NCBI RefSeq assembly: GCF_900157365.1
Contig: NZ_FUEZ01000004.1
Coordinates: 186,001-250,000, forward strand
Source: Mycobacterium numidiamassiliense
GTDB lineage: Bacteria; Actinomycetota; Actinomycetes; Mycobacteriales; Mycobacteriaceae
Direction: 5' to 3'
DNA length: 64,000 nucleotides
The notes below the pieces were generated by a model that saw only the letters and a list, made by a program, of their open reading frames with translations, made no database searches and was not told where the DNA came from. A program made the position numbers and the translations under genes. Shown here one piece after another: positions 28,587 to 39,118 of this stretch. Positions within the stretch are counted from its first letter, which is position 1; every line of letters starts with the position of its first letter.

Positions 28587-28868
28587 ATGACCGCAACAGC
28601 TCTCTACAACATTCAGCTGGGCGCGTGCACACAGGACCCGGATCGCTGGACGACCGCGCCCGACGCCGAGGCCAAGGCCTTGTGCCGCGCCTGCCCGCGC
28701 CGGTGGCAGTGTGCCCGCGAGGCCGTGGAGTCCTCGGGCGCCGAGGGGCTGTGGGCCGGCGTCGTCATTCCTGAAAGCGGCCGGCCGCGGGCTCGCGCGC
28801 TGGGCCAGTTGCGCTCGTTGGCCGAGCGCAACGGATACCCGGTGCGCGTCACGGCCAGATCGGCCTGA
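28587..28868 (+). CDS. whiB6: WhiB6, Fe-S cluster redox regulator of ESX-1
   Basis: 93 aa. The four cluster ligands are Cys14, Cys33, Cys36 and Cys42 (CRACPRRWQC), followed by the GLWAGV turn at 54-59 and a basic C-terminus (RPRARALGQLRSLAERNG). The start aligns to the internal Met of the 116-aa M. tuberculosis annotation, and AAAGGA lies 8 nt upstream. WhiB6 senses redox/NO and controls ESX-1 genes such as espA, esxA and the espE operon. Confidence 0.95.
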   Translation: MTATALYNIQLGACTQDPDRWTTAPDAEAKALCRACPRRWQCAREAVESSGAEGLWAGVVIPESGRPRARALGQLRSLAERNGYPVRVTARSA

Positions 28869-28991
28869 TCGATGCCGCAGACCGTGAAACGCCTTGCACT
28901 ACTTCCCCTTTGGGGATTGCCGGAAGGTCGGCGACAACAGCGCGACATCTCTGGGAGTTGCCCGCGCTGCCTCGCGTTCAACCAAAATCTG

Positions 28992-29441
28992 CTAGCGCGG
29001 GGTGACTGGGTCGAAACGAAAAACTGCGAGCGTGCCTGCCAGGGCTTCGAATTCGTCGGCGGTCCCGTCGAGCACCACCCCCGAGCGCTTCGCGAACGAC
29101 ACGCCAACCGGAACCTCGTAGGGAAACGCCCGCAATACCGGGCGCGCTTCCTCCGTGGTCAGCTCGACGATCCTGACTTCGCGAGACCGGCGGCCCCGCG
29201 CCAACGTGCCACTGCCGGCGGCGCGGGCGTTCGCCGCCCAGTCGGCGCCCGGATAGCCGGCCACCACGTAGAGGCCGCCCCGAAACTCGAACGGCGTCAT
29301 CGGAGTGCTGCGCGGCCTGCCTGATTTGCGGCCCGGCACGGTGAGCACCATGGCGGGGCCGGTGGGTATCCCGAGTCTGTGCACCGCCATCAGTACCCGG
29401 TTCATGGGTTTGAGATAGCGCGGCGGACGGGGTTGGGACAT
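28992..29441 (-). CDS. Ddn-family F420-dependent (nitroreductase-like) oxidoreductase
   Basis: 149 aa, the usual size for the deazaflavin (F420)-dependent split-barrel family. Diagnostic segments are VLTVPGRKSGRPRSTPMTPFEFRGGLYVVAGYPGADW split over residues ~33-72, and a DFRFDP-like end. The family reduces quinones and nitroimidazoles using F420H2. AAGGAG stands 8 nt before ATG 29441. It follows the NmrA-like gene by 18 bp and is probably in the same transcript, driven by the SigI-like factor. Confidence 0.8.
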   Translation of the reverse strand: MSQPRPPRYLKPMNRVLMAVHRLGIPTGPAMVLTVPGRKSGRPRSTPMTPFEFRGGLYVVAGYPGADWAANARAAGSGTLARGRRSREVRIVELTTEEARPVLRAFPYEVPVGVSFAKRSGVVLDGTADEFEALAGTLAVFRFDPVTPR

Positions 29442-29459
29442 CGCGGTCTCCTTTCCGAT

Positions 29460-30296
29460 CTAGTTGGTGAACAGTTCGCGGTGCTGACCCACCCACTGCG
29501 CGAAGGTCACCGCCGGGCGGCCGAGAATCTTTTCCACCTCGTGGGTGACCAGGGCGGGTTTGTCGACCGTCTCGGCGAGCATCGCCGTGTACGCGTCGGC
29601 GAATTCGGCGCTGAAGCCCAAGCCGACGAACCGTTGCCGCACCACGTCCGCCGGCATCTCGCGATACTGCAGCGGGCGGCCAAGGACGCTACCGATCACG
29701 TCCACCAGCTCGGTGTTGGTGAAGGCCTGCGGCCCGGTCAAGGGGATTCGCTGAGCGACAAACTCATCGCTCAGCAGGGCGCTGGCGGCGACTGCCGCAA
29801 TGTCGCTCTCGACGATCGGTGCGGTCGTTGCCGCGGCGTACGGCCCGGCCACCACATCGCCCGCGCGTAGTTGCGCCGACCACATCCCGGCGAAGTTCGT
29901 CGCAAAGACGGTGGGCCGCAAACTCACCCACGCCAAACCGGAGTCAACGGCGAGCTGCTCGGTCTCCTTGTTGCGGTCGCCGCGAAATCGGGACGGCTGT
30001 CGCGAGAAGTCGTCGTCGGCGTTGATCGCCGACAACGCGACCAGTTTGGCGACCCCGCCCCGCTGGCACTGCGCCACCACATGGGCGAGGTCGGCACCGA
30101 GCGCACGGGAATTCAGGAATACTGCCGACGCTCCCGAGAGCGCGTCGGCCGCCGAGCCGAACACCTGCACGCCCGAGGAGAATTCTGTGGGCTTCGCGGT
30201 GCGCGAGACGGCCCGTACCGCGGCGCCTGCTGCGACAAGTTCGGCAACGAGGGGGCGTCCGACATTGCCGGTCGCTCCGGTGACGACGATCGTCAT
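29460..30296 (-). CDS. NmrA-like NAD(P)-binding oxidoreductase/epimerase
   Basis: 278 aa from ATG 30296, which has AGGAGGA 6 nt upstream; a longer frame upstream runs through the promoter and is rejected. The Rossmann motif is VVTGATGNVGRPL at residues 4-16; ALSAINADDDF and FRGDRNKETEQLAVDSGLAW are typical of NmrA/atypical SDR proteins. ECF41 sigma factors are characteristically encoded beside an oxidoreductase or epimerase of this sort, which is often their main target. The promoter motif at 30349-30375 supports this. Confidence 0.82.
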   Translation of the reverse strand: MTIVVTGATGNVGRPLVAELVAAGAAVRAVSRTAKPTEFSSGVQVFGSAADALSGASAVFLNSRALGADLAHVVAQCQRGGVAKLVALSAINADDDFSRQPSRFRGDRNKETEQLAVDSGLAWVSLRPTVFATNFAGMWSAQLRAGDVVAGPYAAATTAPIVESDIAAVAASALLSDEFVAQRIPLTGPQAFTNTELVDVIGSVLGRPLQYREMPADVVRQRFVGLGFSAEFADAYTAMLAETVDKPALVTHEVEKILGRPAVTFAQWVGQHRELFTN

Positions 30297-30348
30297 GATG
30301 GTTCCTCCTGGTCGTGAAAACGCGTCCTTGGCCGATTTCTCCATTGAC

Positions 30349-30375
30349 GACGGGCGCCGACCGGGGAAAGTTACA
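30349..30375 (-). promoter_or_regulatory. Putative SigI/ECF41 promoter for the NmrA-like operon
   Basis: On the minus strand TGTAACT (30375-30369) is followed by a 16-nt spacer and CGTC (30352-30349). This resembles the ECF41 consensus as I know it (TGTCACA ... CGTC). The leader to ATG 30296 is about 45 nt and includes a strong AGGAGGA site. Confidence 0.6.
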
Positions 30376-30384
30376 GTCGGAGTG

Positions 30385-30411
30385 CGTAACTTTTTCCGGC
30401 ACCGGATCGTC
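30385..30411 (+). promoter_or_regulatory. Putative autoregulatory promoter of the SigI-like gene
   Basis: CGTAACT (30385-30391), 16-nt spacer, CGTC (30408-30411): the same pair of elements and the same spacing as the divergent promoter. The ATG at 30420 lies 8 nt after the CGTC, where transcription would begin, and there is no ribosome-binding site, so the mRNA is predicted to be leaderless. Confidence 0.6.
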
Positions 30412-30419
30412 GATGAGTC

Positions 30420-31289
30420 ATGAACACGCCGCAGCCGCCCACTGGCCAGATCGGCGACGCATGGCGTCGTCACCGCCCCTATCTGGTCAATCTCGGATAC
30501 CAAATCCTCGGGGATGTCGGCGACGCTGAAGACGTTGCGCAAGAGGCCTTTTTGCGCCTGTCACGGGTGGGCGCCGGTGAGATCGACGATGTCCGGGGCT
30601 GGCTCACGGTGGTGACGAGCCGGCTCTGCCTCGATCACGTGCGTTCGGCACGAATCCGTTACGAACGGCTGAGTCCACCCGGCGATGACGGCCGCGACAT
30701 TCTGGAGTCGCAGACCCCCGACCCGGCCGACCGGGTGACTCTCGATGACGAGGTACGAAGCGCGTTGCTGGAAGTGTTGAGGCGGCTCAGTCCCGGTGAG
30801 CGGGTCGCCTTCGTGCTGCACGACGTGTTCGGTGTGCCCTTCGACTCGATTGCCGAAACCGTGGGCCGCCCGGTTGGCACCTGCCGTCAGCTGGCGCGGC
30901 GAGCACGATCTAAATTCGAAGTGGCGCAACCGAAGGCGAGCGGGGTGACCACCGCCGAGCATCTACTCGTTACTGAGAAATTCATCAACGCCTGCGCCAA
31001 CGGCGACATCGCCGCGCTGGCCGCCGTGCTGGATCCCACGGTATGGGGTGTGGGCACGGTGCTGGCCGAACCGGCGCCGCCGCCCCAGATCAACCACGGG
31101 CCGGACGCGGTGGCCCCCAACCTGATGCGCTACTTAGGCCCGGAGGTGACTCTCGTCAGCGGCCCTGCCGGTGGTCCGGCCCTGCTGGCCTTCGCCGAGC
31201 GCCGGCTGTTTGCCGCCATCGTGCTGACCATCGAGGGCCGCCTGGTCACGAAGGTCGAGGCGATCGCCGACCCGGCGGCCCGCGGGTGA
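30420..31289 (+). CDS. sigI: ECF41-type sigma factor, SigI-like
   Basis: 289 aa, like the ~290 aa SigI of M. tuberculosis. Sigma region 2 spans ~residues 14-80 (ILGDVGDAEDVAQEAFLRLSR), and region 4 lies at ~115-165 (LSPGERVAFVLHDVFGVPFDSIAETVGRPVGTCRQLARRAR). A C-terminal SnoaL-like domain (LLVTEKFINACANGDIAALAAVLDP) defines ECF41 and modulates activity in place of an anti-sigma factor. Genes divergent from it are an NmrA-like protein and a Ddn-like reductase. In M. tuberculosis sigI is elsewhere, so the copy here may be a paralogue. Confidence 0.85.
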   Translation: MNTPQPPTGQIGDAWRRHRPYLVNLGYQILGDVGDAEDVAQEAFLRLSRVGAGEIDDVRGWLTVVTSRLCLDHVRSARIRYERLSPPGDDGRDILESQTPDPADRVTLDDEVRSALLEVLRRLSPGERVAFVLHDVFGVPFDSIAETVGRPVGTCRQLARRARSKFEVAQPKASGVTTAEHLLVTEKFINACANGDIAALAAVLDPTVWGVGTVLAEPAPPPQINHGPDAVAPNLMRYLGPEVTLVSGPAGGPALLAFAERRLFAAIVLTIEGRLVTKVEAIADPAARG

Positions 31290-31305
31290 ATTCGGCTGGG
31301 CCGCT

Positions 31306-32533
31306 TCAGCTTTCGCCTTGGCTGACCCGGCGATTGCGCCCACGGTCGCCACGCGCCGCGAAATGGCCGGCGATCATCGCCGTGATCTGCAGAAATTTGA
31401 GCCGTGTCGGCGCGGCCATCTCGTGGCCCACATCGATCACGCCGCCGGGCCGAAGATGGGGATCGAAGGGAACCTCGACCACCGGCTGCCCGTGATCGAC
31501 GAACTCGCGGGCCAGCAGGGCGCGCGTGCGTTTGTCGGCGTGCCCGTCGGAGTCGTTGAGCACAACGATCGTGTTGTGCAACAACTCCGTCAGGCCCTGA
31601 TCCGACAGCCATTCCATGGTCCGGGCCGCCGCGGAGGCTCCGTCCGCCCATGGCGACGACACGACGATCAGCGCATCGAGGTCGCGCAACACCTCGTGGG
31701 TGACCGCTGAATCCATCGTCGAGCCGCAGTCGATGACCGAGATCGCGAAATGGCGGTCCAGCCGCAACGCGGCTTCCCGGTAGATCGCGCGATCGAGCAC
31801 CCTGCGCGGGCCGGCCGCCGGTTCGCCACCGAGCACGTAGAGGCCCACCGAATTGCGGCCCACCCGCTCGGCCACATCGGTAAACGTCTCCAGGTTCTTG
31901 TCGGCGGTCAGCTCCCAGAACGAGCCCGTCGACCGTGGATCGATTCGGCTGCTCAGCCGGCCGAAGGCGGTATCGGCGTCGATGGCCACCACGTGGTCTT
32001 GGCGCCGCAGCTCGGCGAACAGCGAGCCGACGCTGGCGGCGACGGATGTCTTCCCGACGCCGCCCTTGCCCAGCACGCCCACCTTGTGTGTGCCGTGCAG
32101 AACGGTCCGGATCGCGGCCTCGTACTGGACCGCTAGGCGTTGCTCGGGCGATGGACCCAGCTTGACCAGGCCGAAGGTGATCAGCCGCAGGAGGCGGCGC
32201 CAGCCGCGGTCCGGGGGCTCGGCCGCGGTGGCCGAGGCCCTCACCAGTCCGGCATCGCGCCACGGTGGCTGACTGACCGAGGCCGCGGGCGCCGGCGGTG
32301 CGGCCGTCTGCTGGGGCGCTTCGGGTCGCGGCGGTGCCACGGCGTGCTGACCCGCGACGGGCGGGTGCGTGGGCGGCTGGCGGAGCGGGACTGGGGGAGC
32401 CGTGGGCGGCCGTTGCGGCGCAGGCGCGTACACCCGTCCCTTATACACATCTGGCGCTGGCGACGAAAAGGGGAGGGGCGGCGCGGGGGGGGGGCTGCAG
32501 ACGGTCCCGCAGGAATTCGTCGCGCTCGTTCAT
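31306..32533 (-). CDS. Rv3860-like ParA/MinD ATPase (5' part disrupted in the assembly)
   Basis: The C-terminal ~290 residues form an EspI-like ParA/MinD ATPase with P-loop GKGGVGKTS and switch DADTAFGRLS, preceded by a Pro-rich linker. The probable true start is ATG 32533 (MNERDEFLRDRLQPPP, with GAGGAG 3 nt upstream), but its frame does not join the ATPase frame: between them (32434-32494) are a Nextera adapter-like sequence and a 10-G run. The intact open frame begins only at 32448. The natural gene is therefore probably whole in the organism but damaged in this assembly. It sits between sigI and gltB, as Rv3860 does near gltB. Confidence 0.75.
32434..32494. other. Sequencing-adapter (Nextera) remnant and poly-G run
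   Basis: Positions 32434-32466 match the Nextera transposase adapter read-through (mosaic end CTGTCTCTTATACACATCT followed by GACGCTGCCGACGA) with four mismatches; the 12-base core TTATACACATCT and CGCTG and CGACGA are exact. What follows is G-rich with a 10-G run (32485-32494), as in low-signal read ends. This is an assembly artefact inside the Rv3860-like gene, not a biological element. Confidence 0.85.
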
Positions 32534-33075
32534 GGGCTCCTCAGTGCCAGCCGATCGACCGCCGCGTGTGGTCGATCGCACGGAACTCCATTATCGGGCA
32601 CGCGGTGCCTCGGGGCCTTCCAAGTCCCGCGCAAACCCCGTCGCCGCCGACGCGGTGCCGCCGCGTCGTGCGGGGCGAATCGACCCTGGACCATAGCAAA
32701 CTTGTTCCGACTGCGGAGGTGGTGCACAACGGCCCAGGGCCGGTACCGAGTTGACCGGATTTTCGGTTGCTCACCTGCGCGCTGCGGTGCTGGTAAGGGC
32801 CTTCTGCAGCGGATTTACGCCGCAGCCAGCTCGCAGGTTAGACTTGCGGAAGTTGGCATGTCAGCCGGTTTTTGTCATATCGTTTTACGACTTGTCGAGA
32901 CTTGGTACACGCCCACCGTTCAGCGCCGCACGGACGATTCCCTGCTCGGATCAGTTTCCGCCTGGGAGACAGCCTATCGACAAGACCGACGGGGTTTGAG
33001 CCCGCAACCTCCGGGTGCGGTCCCGTCGGAGCCCAAAAGGGCAGCGCAGAAGTTCTGGTGGAGGGGCAGGTGCAT
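32534..33075. other. 542-bp gene-free region upstream of gltB
   Basis: No recognisable gene. It holds the promoters of the divergent Rv3860-like gene and of gltBD and, in the last 90 bp, a structured leader (separate entry). An open frame continuous with gltB reaches back to 32872 but has no homology that I recognise. Confidence 0.6.
32986..33042 (+). promoter_or_regulatory. Structured gltB leader: two adjacent stem-loops
   Basis: CCGACGGG (32986-32993) pairs perfectly with CCCGTCGG (33022-33029), enclosing an inner CCCG/CGGG stem (33001-33004 with 33012-33015). Right after it GCCC-AAAA-GGGC (33031-33042) forms a second perfect hairpin. The gltB ATG follows 33 nt later. No known riboswitch class is recognised; the second hairpin lacks a U-tract. 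Confidence 0.45.
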
Positions 33076-36000
33076 ATGACGCCCAAGCGCGTTGGGTTAT
33101 ACAACCCCGCGTACGAGCACGATTCGTGCGGCGTAGCCATGGTCGTCGACATGCACGGCCGTCGAAGCCGCGACATCGTCGACAAGGCCATCACCGCACT
33201 GCTCAACCTCGAACATCGCGGCGCCGCTGGCGCCGAGCCGCGCAGCGGTGACGGCGCGGGCATCCTGGTCCAGGTCCCGGACGCCTTCCTGCGTGAGGTC
33301 GTGGAATTCGAGCTGCCGGAGCCGGGCAGCTATGCCACGGGTATCGCGTTCCTGCCGCAGTCGTCCAAAGACGCCGCCGCCGCCTGTGCCGCGCTGGAAA
33401 AGATCGTCGAGGCCGAGGGCCTGACGGTGCTGGGCTGGCGCAACGTACCCATCGACGACTCGTCGCTGGGCGCGCTGTCGCGCGACGCGATGCCGACATT
33501 CCGGCAGGTGTTCTTGACCGGAGAATCGGGAATGGCGCTCGAGCGGCGCTGTTACGTGATCCGCAAGCGCGCCGAGCACGAACTGGGCACCAAGGGCCCG
33601 GGCCAGGACGGGCCCGGCCGCGAGACGGTGTACTTCCCCAGCCTGTCGGGCCAGACGTTCGTGTACAAAGGCATGCTGACCACGCCGCAGCTGAAGGCGT
33701 TTTACCTTGACCTGCAAGACGATCGGCTGACGAGTGCGCTGGGTATCGTGCACTCACGCTTCTCCACCAACACCTTCCCCTCGTGGCCGCTGGCACACCC
33801 TTTCCGGCGCATCGCCCACAACGGGGAGATCAATACCGTTACCGGCAACGAGAATTGGATGCGGGCCCGCGAGGCGTTGATCAAGACTGATGTCTTCGGG
33901 TCCGCCGACGACCTGGAGAAGTTGTTCCCGATCTGCACCCCGGGCGCCTCGGACACCGCGCGATTCGATGAGGCACTCGAATTGCTGCACCTGGGTGGGC
34001 GCAGCCTGCCGCATGCGGTGCTGATGATGATTCCCGAGGCCTGGGAACGCAACGAATCGATGGACCCGGCCCGGCGCGCGTTCTACGAGTACCACGCCTC
34101 GCTGATGGAACCGTGGGACGGTCCGGCGTCGATGACGTTCACCGATGGCACCATCATCGGCGCGGTGCTCGACCGCAATGGCCTTCGCCCGTCACGGATT
34201 TGGGTCACCGAGGATGGCCTGGTGGTGATGGCGTCGGAGGCTGGCGTCTTGGACCTCGATCCGTCGAAGGTGGTGCGCCGGATGCGGCTGCAGCCCGGCC
34301 GGATGTTCCTGGTGGACACCACCCAGGGCCGCATCGTCGCCGACGAGGAGATCAAGGCCGAGCTGGCCGCCGCGCACCCGTATCAGGAGTGGCTCGACAA
34401 CGGACTTGTTCCGCTCGAGTCGTTGCCCCAGGGCAAGTACGTGCGGATGGCCCATGATCGACTTGTCATGAGGCAGTTGGCTTTTGGCTACACCTACGAA
34501 GAACTCAACCTGTTGGTGGCGCCGATGGTTCGCACCGGCGCCGAGCCGCTGGGATCGATGGGTACCGACACTCCGGTCGCGGTGCTGTCGCAGCGTCCCC
34601 GGATGCTCTACGACTACTTCCACCAGCTGTTCGCCCAGGTGACCAACCCGCCGCTGGACGCCATCCGCGAAGAGGTGGTGACCAGCCTGCAGGGCACCAC
34701 CGGCGGGGAGCGCGACTTGCTCAGCCCGGACGCCGAGTCGTGTCATCAGATCCTGCTGCAACAGCCGATCCTGCGTAACCACGAGCTGGCCAAGTTAGTC
34801 AACCTCAACCCGGACGACGAGGTCAACGGTCGCTCGCATGGCATGCACTCCAAGGTGATTCACTGTCTGTACCCGGTCGCCGAAGGCGGCGCCGGGCTAG
34901 CGGCCGCGCTGGATGAGGTGCGCGCGCAGGCGTCGGCCGCGATCGCCGACGGTGCCCGGGTCATCATCATTTCCGATCGGGATTCCAACGAGCAGATGGC
35001 CCCGATACCGGCACTGCTCGCCGTCGCCGGGGTGCACCACCATCTGGTGCGGGATCGGACCCGCACTCACGTGGGGTTGGTGGTCGAATCCGGTGACGCC
35101 CGCGAGGTGCACCACATGGCCATGCTGATCGGCTGCGGTGCCGCCGCGGTGAACCCCTACCTGGTGTTCGAGTCGATCGAGGACATGCTCGACCGCGGTG
35201 TCATCGACGGGATCGACCGCGACAAGGCGTTGAACAATTACGTCAAGGCCGCGGGCAAGGGTGTGCTGAAAGTCATGTCCAAGATGGGCATTTCGACGCT
35301 GGCCTCCTACACCGGTGCCCAACTGTTCCAGGCCGTCGGGATCTCCGAGGATGTGCTCGACGAGTACTTCACTGGGCTGGCCTGCCCGACCGGCGGCATC
35401 ACCTTGGACGACATCGCCACCGACGTCGCCATTCGGCACAAGCTGGCCTATCTGGACCGCCCGGACGAGCGCGCGCACCGCGAACTCGAGGTGGGCGGGG
35501 ACTACCAGTGGCGGCGCGAGGGTGAGTACCACCTGTTCAACCCGGAGACGGTTTTCCGGCTGCAGCATGCCACCCGCACCGGCCAGTACAAGATCTTCAA
35601 GGAGTACACCCGGCTGGTCGACGACCAGTCCGAACGAATGGCGTCGCTGCGGGGGCTGCTCAAGTTCCGCGGGGACGTGCGGCCGCCCGTTCCGCTGGAC
35701 GAGGTCGAACCCGCCAGCGAGATCGTCAAGCGGTTCTCCACCGGTGCGATGAGCTACGGCTCAATCTCCGCCGAGGCGCACGAGACGCTGGCCATCGCAA
35801 TGAACCGGCTGGGCGGCCGCTCCAACAGCGGTGAGGGCGGCGAGGACGTCAAGCGTTTCGACCACGATCCCAATGGAGACTGGCGACGCAGCGCGATCAA
35901 GCAGGTCGCCTCCGCGCGGTTCGGGGTCACCTCGCACTACCTGACCAACTGCACCGATATCCAGATCAAGATGGCCCAGGGCGCGAAACCCGGTGAGGGC

Positions 36001-37659
36001 GGCCAACTTCCGGGCCACAAGGTGTACCCGTGGGTGGCCGAAGTCCGGCATTCCACGCCTGGTGTCGGCCTGATCTCACCGCCGCCGCACCACGACATCT
36101 ACTCCATCGAGGACCTCGCGCAGCTGATCCACGATCTTAAGAACGCGAATCCGTCGGCGCGAGTACACGTTAAGCTGGTCTCCGAAAACGGAGTCGGCAC
36201 GGTGGCCGCCGGTGTATCCAAGGCGCACGCCGACGTGGTGCTCATCTCGGGCCATGACGGCGGCACCGGTGCAACGCCGTTGACGTCGCAGAAGCACGCT
36301 GGCGCTCCGTGGGAGTTGGGACTGGCCGAGACGCAGCAGACGTTGCTGCTCAACGGGTTACGCGATCGGATCGTGGTCCAGGTGGATGGCCAGCTCAAGA
36401 CCGGGCGCGACGTAATGATCGGGGCGCTGCTTGGCGCCGAGGAATTCGGCTTCGCCACCGCTCCGCTGGTGGTGGCGGGCTGCATCATGATGCGGGTGTG
36501 CCACCTCGACACCTGCCCGGTCGGCGTCGCCACCCAGAACCCGCTGCTGCGCGAACGGTTCACCGGTAAGCCGGAATTCGTAGAGAACTTCTTTATGTTC
36601 ATCGCCGAAGAAGTGCGGGAATACATGGCGCAGTTGGGCTTCCGCACCTTCAACGAGGCCGTTGGTCAGGTGGGCGCCCTGGACACCACGCTGGCGCGCG
36701 CACACTGGAAGGCGCACAAGCTGGATCTGACTCCGGTGCTACACGAGCCGGAATCCGCGTTCATGAACCAGGACCTGTACTGCAGCTCGCGCCAGGATCA
36801 CGGCCTGGACAAGGCGCTGGACCAGCAGTTGATCGTGATGAGCCGCGAGGCGCTGGATTCCGGCAAACCGGTCCGGTTCGCCACCACGATCAGCAACGTC
36901 AACCGGACGGTCGGCACGATGCTTGGCCACGAGCTGACGAAAGCCTATGGCGGCCAAGGCCTGCCCGACGGCACGATCGACATCACCTTCGACGGGTCCG
37001 CCGGCAACAGTTTCGGTGCCTTTGTGCCCAAGGGCATTACGTTGCGCGTGTACGGCGACGCCAACGACTACGTCGGCAAGGGCTTGTCCGGTGGCCGAAT
37101 CGTGGTGCGGCCGTCCGACGATGCGCCGGCCGACTACGTCGCCGAGGAGAACATCATCGGCGGCAACGTGATCCTGTTCGGCGCCACCAGCGGGGAGGTT
37201 TTCCTGCGCGGCGTGGTGGGGGAGCGGTTCGCGGTCCGTAACTCCGGCGCGCACGCCGTGGTCGAGGGTGTGGGCGATCACGGGTGTGAGTACATGACCG
37301 GCGGTCGGGTGGTGATCCTCGGGCCCACCGGACGTAACTTCGCGGCCGGCATGTCCGGTGGTGTGGCCTACGTCTACGACCCCGCCGAAGAACTGCCGGA
37401 AAACCTGAACACGGAGATGGTGGACCTTGAGACTGTTGACGCCGATGATGCGGAGTACCTGCACGGCATCCTGCAGGCGCATGTCGATAACACCGATTCC
37501 GCAGTCGGCCAGCGCATTCTGGCCGACTGGCGCGGGCAGCAACGGCATTTCGTGAAAGTGATGCCCCGCGACTACAAGAAGGTGCTGCAGGCGATCGCGC
37601 AAGCCGAACGCGACGGCACCGATGTCGACAAGGCGATCATGGCGGCCGCGCATGGCTGA
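33076..37659 (+). CDS. gltB: Glutamate synthase (NADPH) large subunit
   Basis: 1527 aa from ATG 33076 (GGAGGGG 7 nt upstream), the same length as in M. tuberculosis. It makes glutamate from glutamine and 2-oxoglutarate together with GltD. Domains in order: class II glutamine amidotransferase with catalytic Cys18 ([10 protein letters not shown]) after a short propeptide; central domain; FMN-binding synthase domain (~residues 830-1230) with the 3Fe-4S cysteines in [16 protein letters not shown]-terminal beta-helix (GXXGG repeats from ~1270). It overlaps gltD by 8 bp. Confidence 0.97.
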   Translation: MTPKRVGLYNPAYEHDSCGVAMVVDMHGRRSRDIVDKAITALLNLEHRGAAGAEPRSGDGAGILVQVPDAFLREVVEFELPEPGSYATGIAFLPQSSKDAAAACAALEKIVEAEGLTVLGWRNVPIDDSSLGALSRDAMPTFRQVFLTGESGMALERRCYVIRKRAEHELGTKGPGQDGPGRETVYFPSLSGQTFVYKGMLTTPQLKAFYLDLQDDRLTSALGIVHSRFSTNTFPSWPLAHPFRRIAHNGEINTVTGNENWMRAREALIKTDVFGSADDLEKLFPICTPGASDTARFDEALELLHLGGRSLPHAVLMMIPEAWERNESMDPARRAFYEYHASLMEPWDGPASMTFTDGTIIGAVLDRNGLRPSRIWVTEDGLVVMASEAGVLDLDPSKVVRRMRLQPGRMFLVDTTQGRIVADEEIKAELAAAHPYQEWLDNGLVPLESLPQGKYVRMAHDRLVMRQLAFGYTYEELNLLVAPMVRTGAEPLGSMGTDTPVAVLSQRPRMLYDYFHQLFAQVTNPPLDAIREEVVTSLQGTTGGERDLLSPDAESCHQILLQQPILRNHELAKLVNLNPDDEVNGRSHGMHSKVIHCLYPVAEGGAGLAAALDEVRAQASAAIADGARVIIISDRDSNEQMAPIPALLAVAGVHHHLVRDRTRTHVGLVVESGDAREVHHMAMLIGCGAAAVNPYLVFESIEDMLDRGVIDGIDRDKALNNYVKAAGKGVLKVMSKMGISTLASYTGAQLFQAVGISEDVLDEYFTGLACPTGGITLDDIATDVAIRHKLAYLDRPDERAHRELEVGGDYQWRREGEYHLFNPETVFRLQHATRTGQYKIFKEYTRLVDDQSERMASLRGLLKFRGDVRPPVPLDEVEPASEIVKRFSTGAMSYGSISAEAHETLAIAMNRLGGRSNSGEGGEDVKRFDHDPNGDWRRSAIKQVASARFGVTSHYLTNCTDIQIKMAQGAKPGEGGQLPGHKVYPWVAEVRHSTPGVGLISPPPHHDIYSIEDLAQLIHDLKNANPSARVHVKLVSENGVGTVAAGVSKAHADVVLISGHDGGTGATPLTSQKHAGAPWELGLAETQQTLLLNGLRDRIVVQVDGQLKTGRDVMIGALLGAEEFGFATAPLVVAGCIMMRVCHLDTCPVGVATQNPLLRERFTGKPEFVENFFMFIAEEVREYMAQLGFRTFNEAVGQVGALDTTLARAHWKAHKLDLTPVLHEPESAFMNQDLYCSSRQDHGLDKALDQQLIVMSREALDSGKPVRFATTISNVNRTVGTMLGHELTKAYGGQGLPDGTIDITFDGSAGNSFGAFVPKGITLRVYGDANDYVGKGLSGGRIVVRPSDDAPADYVAEENIIGGNVILFGATSGEVFLRGVVGERFAVRNSGAHAVVEGVGDHGCEYMTGGRVVILGPTGRNFAAGMSGGVAYVYDPAEELPENLNTEMVDLETVDADDAEYLHGILQAHVDNTDSAVGQRILADWRGQQRHFVKVMPRDYKKVLQAIAQAERDGTDVDKAIMAAAHG

Positions 37660-39118
37660 TCCGAGCGGCTTCCTGAAGTACACGCACCGGGAACTGCCGC
37701 AGCGCCGGCCTGTCCCGCTGCGGTTGAAGGACTGGAAAGAGGTCTACCAGGAATTCTCCGACGAGACCTTGCGCGAGCAGGCAACCCGCTGCATGGACTG
37801 CGGTATTCCCTTCTGCCACAATGGCTGTCCGCTGGGCAACTTGATCCCGGAATGGAATGACCTGGTGCGCAGGGGTCGTTGGCGCGATGCGATCGAACGG
37901 CTGCACGCCACCAACAACTTCCCCGACTTCACCGGTCGATTGTGTCCCGCGCCCTGCGAGCCGGCGTGTGTGTTGGGAATCAACCAGGATCCGGTGACGA
38001 TCAAGCAGATCGAGCTGGAGATCATCGATCACGCTTTCGACGAGGGTTTCGTGGTGCCGTTGCCGCCCACGAAGCTGACCGAAAAGACGGTTGCCGTAAT
38101 AGGTTCGGGGCCGGCCGGGTTGGCCGCCGCCCAGCAGCTGACCCGCGCCGGGCACAGCGTCACCGTTTTCGAGCGGGCCGACCGCATCGGGGGATTGCTG
38201 CGCTACGGCATCCCGGAATTCAAGATGGAAAAGCGCGTCCTCGACCGCCGGCTTGACCAAATGCGGGCCGAGGGAACCGAATTCCGGGCCGGCGTCGATG
38301 TGGGCGTCGATATCACCGCGGAGCAGCTGCTGGCCGACTTCGACGCGGTCGTGCTGGCCGGCGGTGCCACCGCGGCGCGCGATCTGCCCGTACCGGGCCG
38401 CGAATTGGACGGCATCCACCAGGCGATGGAATACCTGCCGTGGGGTAACCGGGTGCAGGAAGGCGATGACGTCCTGGGCGAAGACGGGGAGCCCCCGATC
38501 ACCGCTAAGGGCAAGAAGGTCATCATCATCGGCGGCGGCGATACCGGGGCCGACTGCCTGGGCACCGCGCACCGGCAAGGCGCGGTCGAGGTGCACCAAT
38601 TCGAGATCATGCCGCGCCCGCCCGAGACTCGCGCCGAATCCACTCCGTGGCCGACCTACCCGCTGATGTACCGGGTGTCGTCGGCGCACGAAGAGGGCGG
38701 CGAGCGGGTCTTCTCGGTGAACACCGAGCAGTTCGCCGGCAAGGACGGACGCGTGACCGGGCTCAAGGCGCACGAAGTCACGATGGAGGACGGCAAGTTC
38801 GTCAAGGTCGAGGGTTCCGACTTCGAGCTCGAGGCCGACCTGGTGTTGCTGGCGATGGGCTTCGTCGGTCCGGAGAAACCGGGCCTGCTCACCGAACTCG
38901 GGGTGAAGTTCACCGACCGTGGCAATGTCGCCCGCGGAGCTGATTTCGACACGTCGGTTCCCGGGGTTTACGTGGCCGGGGACATGGGTCGCGGCCAGTC
39001 GTTGATCGTCTGGGCCATAGCTGAGGGAAGGGCCGCGGCGGCGGCCGTGGACCGGCATTTGATGGGCGCAACCGCGCTGCCGGCGCCGGTCAAACCGACG
39101 GCCGCTCCGCTTCAGTAG
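37652..39118 (+). CDS. gltD: Glutamate synthase (NADPH) small subunit
   Basis: 488 aa from ATG 37652, overlapping the gltB stop. The N-terminal ferredoxin-like Cys motifs are [17 protein letters not shown] and [13 protein letters not shown], for the two 4Fe-4S clusters. The FAD site is [15 protein letters not shown] near residue 150 and the NADPH site [14 protein letters not shown] near residue 292. It passes NADPH electrons to GltB. The next gene downstream is 374 bp away on the other strand. Confidence 0.97.
   Translation: MADPSGFLKYTHRELPQRRPVPLRLKDWKEVYQEFSDETLREQATRCMDCGIPFCHNGCPLGNLIPEWNDLVRRGRWRDAIERLHATNNFPDFTGRLCPAPCEPACVLGINQDPVTIKQIELEIIDHAFDEGFVVPLPPTKLTEKTVAVIGSGPAGLAAAQQLTRAGHSVTVFERADRIGGLLRYGIPEFKMEKRVLDRRLDQMRAEGTEFRAGVDVGVDITAEQLLADFDAVVLAGGATAARDLPVPGRELDGIHQAMEYLPWGNRVQEGDDVLGEDGEPPITAKGKKVIIIGGGDTGADCLGTAHRQGAVEVHQFEIMPRPPETRAESTPWPTYPLMYRVSSAHEEGGERVFSVNTEQFAGKDGRVTGLKAHEVTMEDGKFVKVEGSDFELEADLVLLAMGFVGPEKPGLLTELGVKFTDRGNVARGADFDTSVPGVYVAGDMGRGQSLIVWAIAEGRAAAAAVDRHLMGATALPAPVKPTAAPLQ

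Noticed and set aside
32984..33020. tRNA T-arm-like sequence on the minus strand upstream of gltB (GCGGG, loop CTCAAAC, CCCGT)
   Set aside because: The loop has C in place of the invariant T54, and no complement to the would-be acceptor end (CGGTCTT) occurs within tRNA distance.
32872..33075. N-terminal extension of GltB
   Set aside because: M. tuberculosis GltB begins at MTPKRVG and has the same 1527-aa length; the extension crosses the hairpin leader and lacks a ribosome-binding site.
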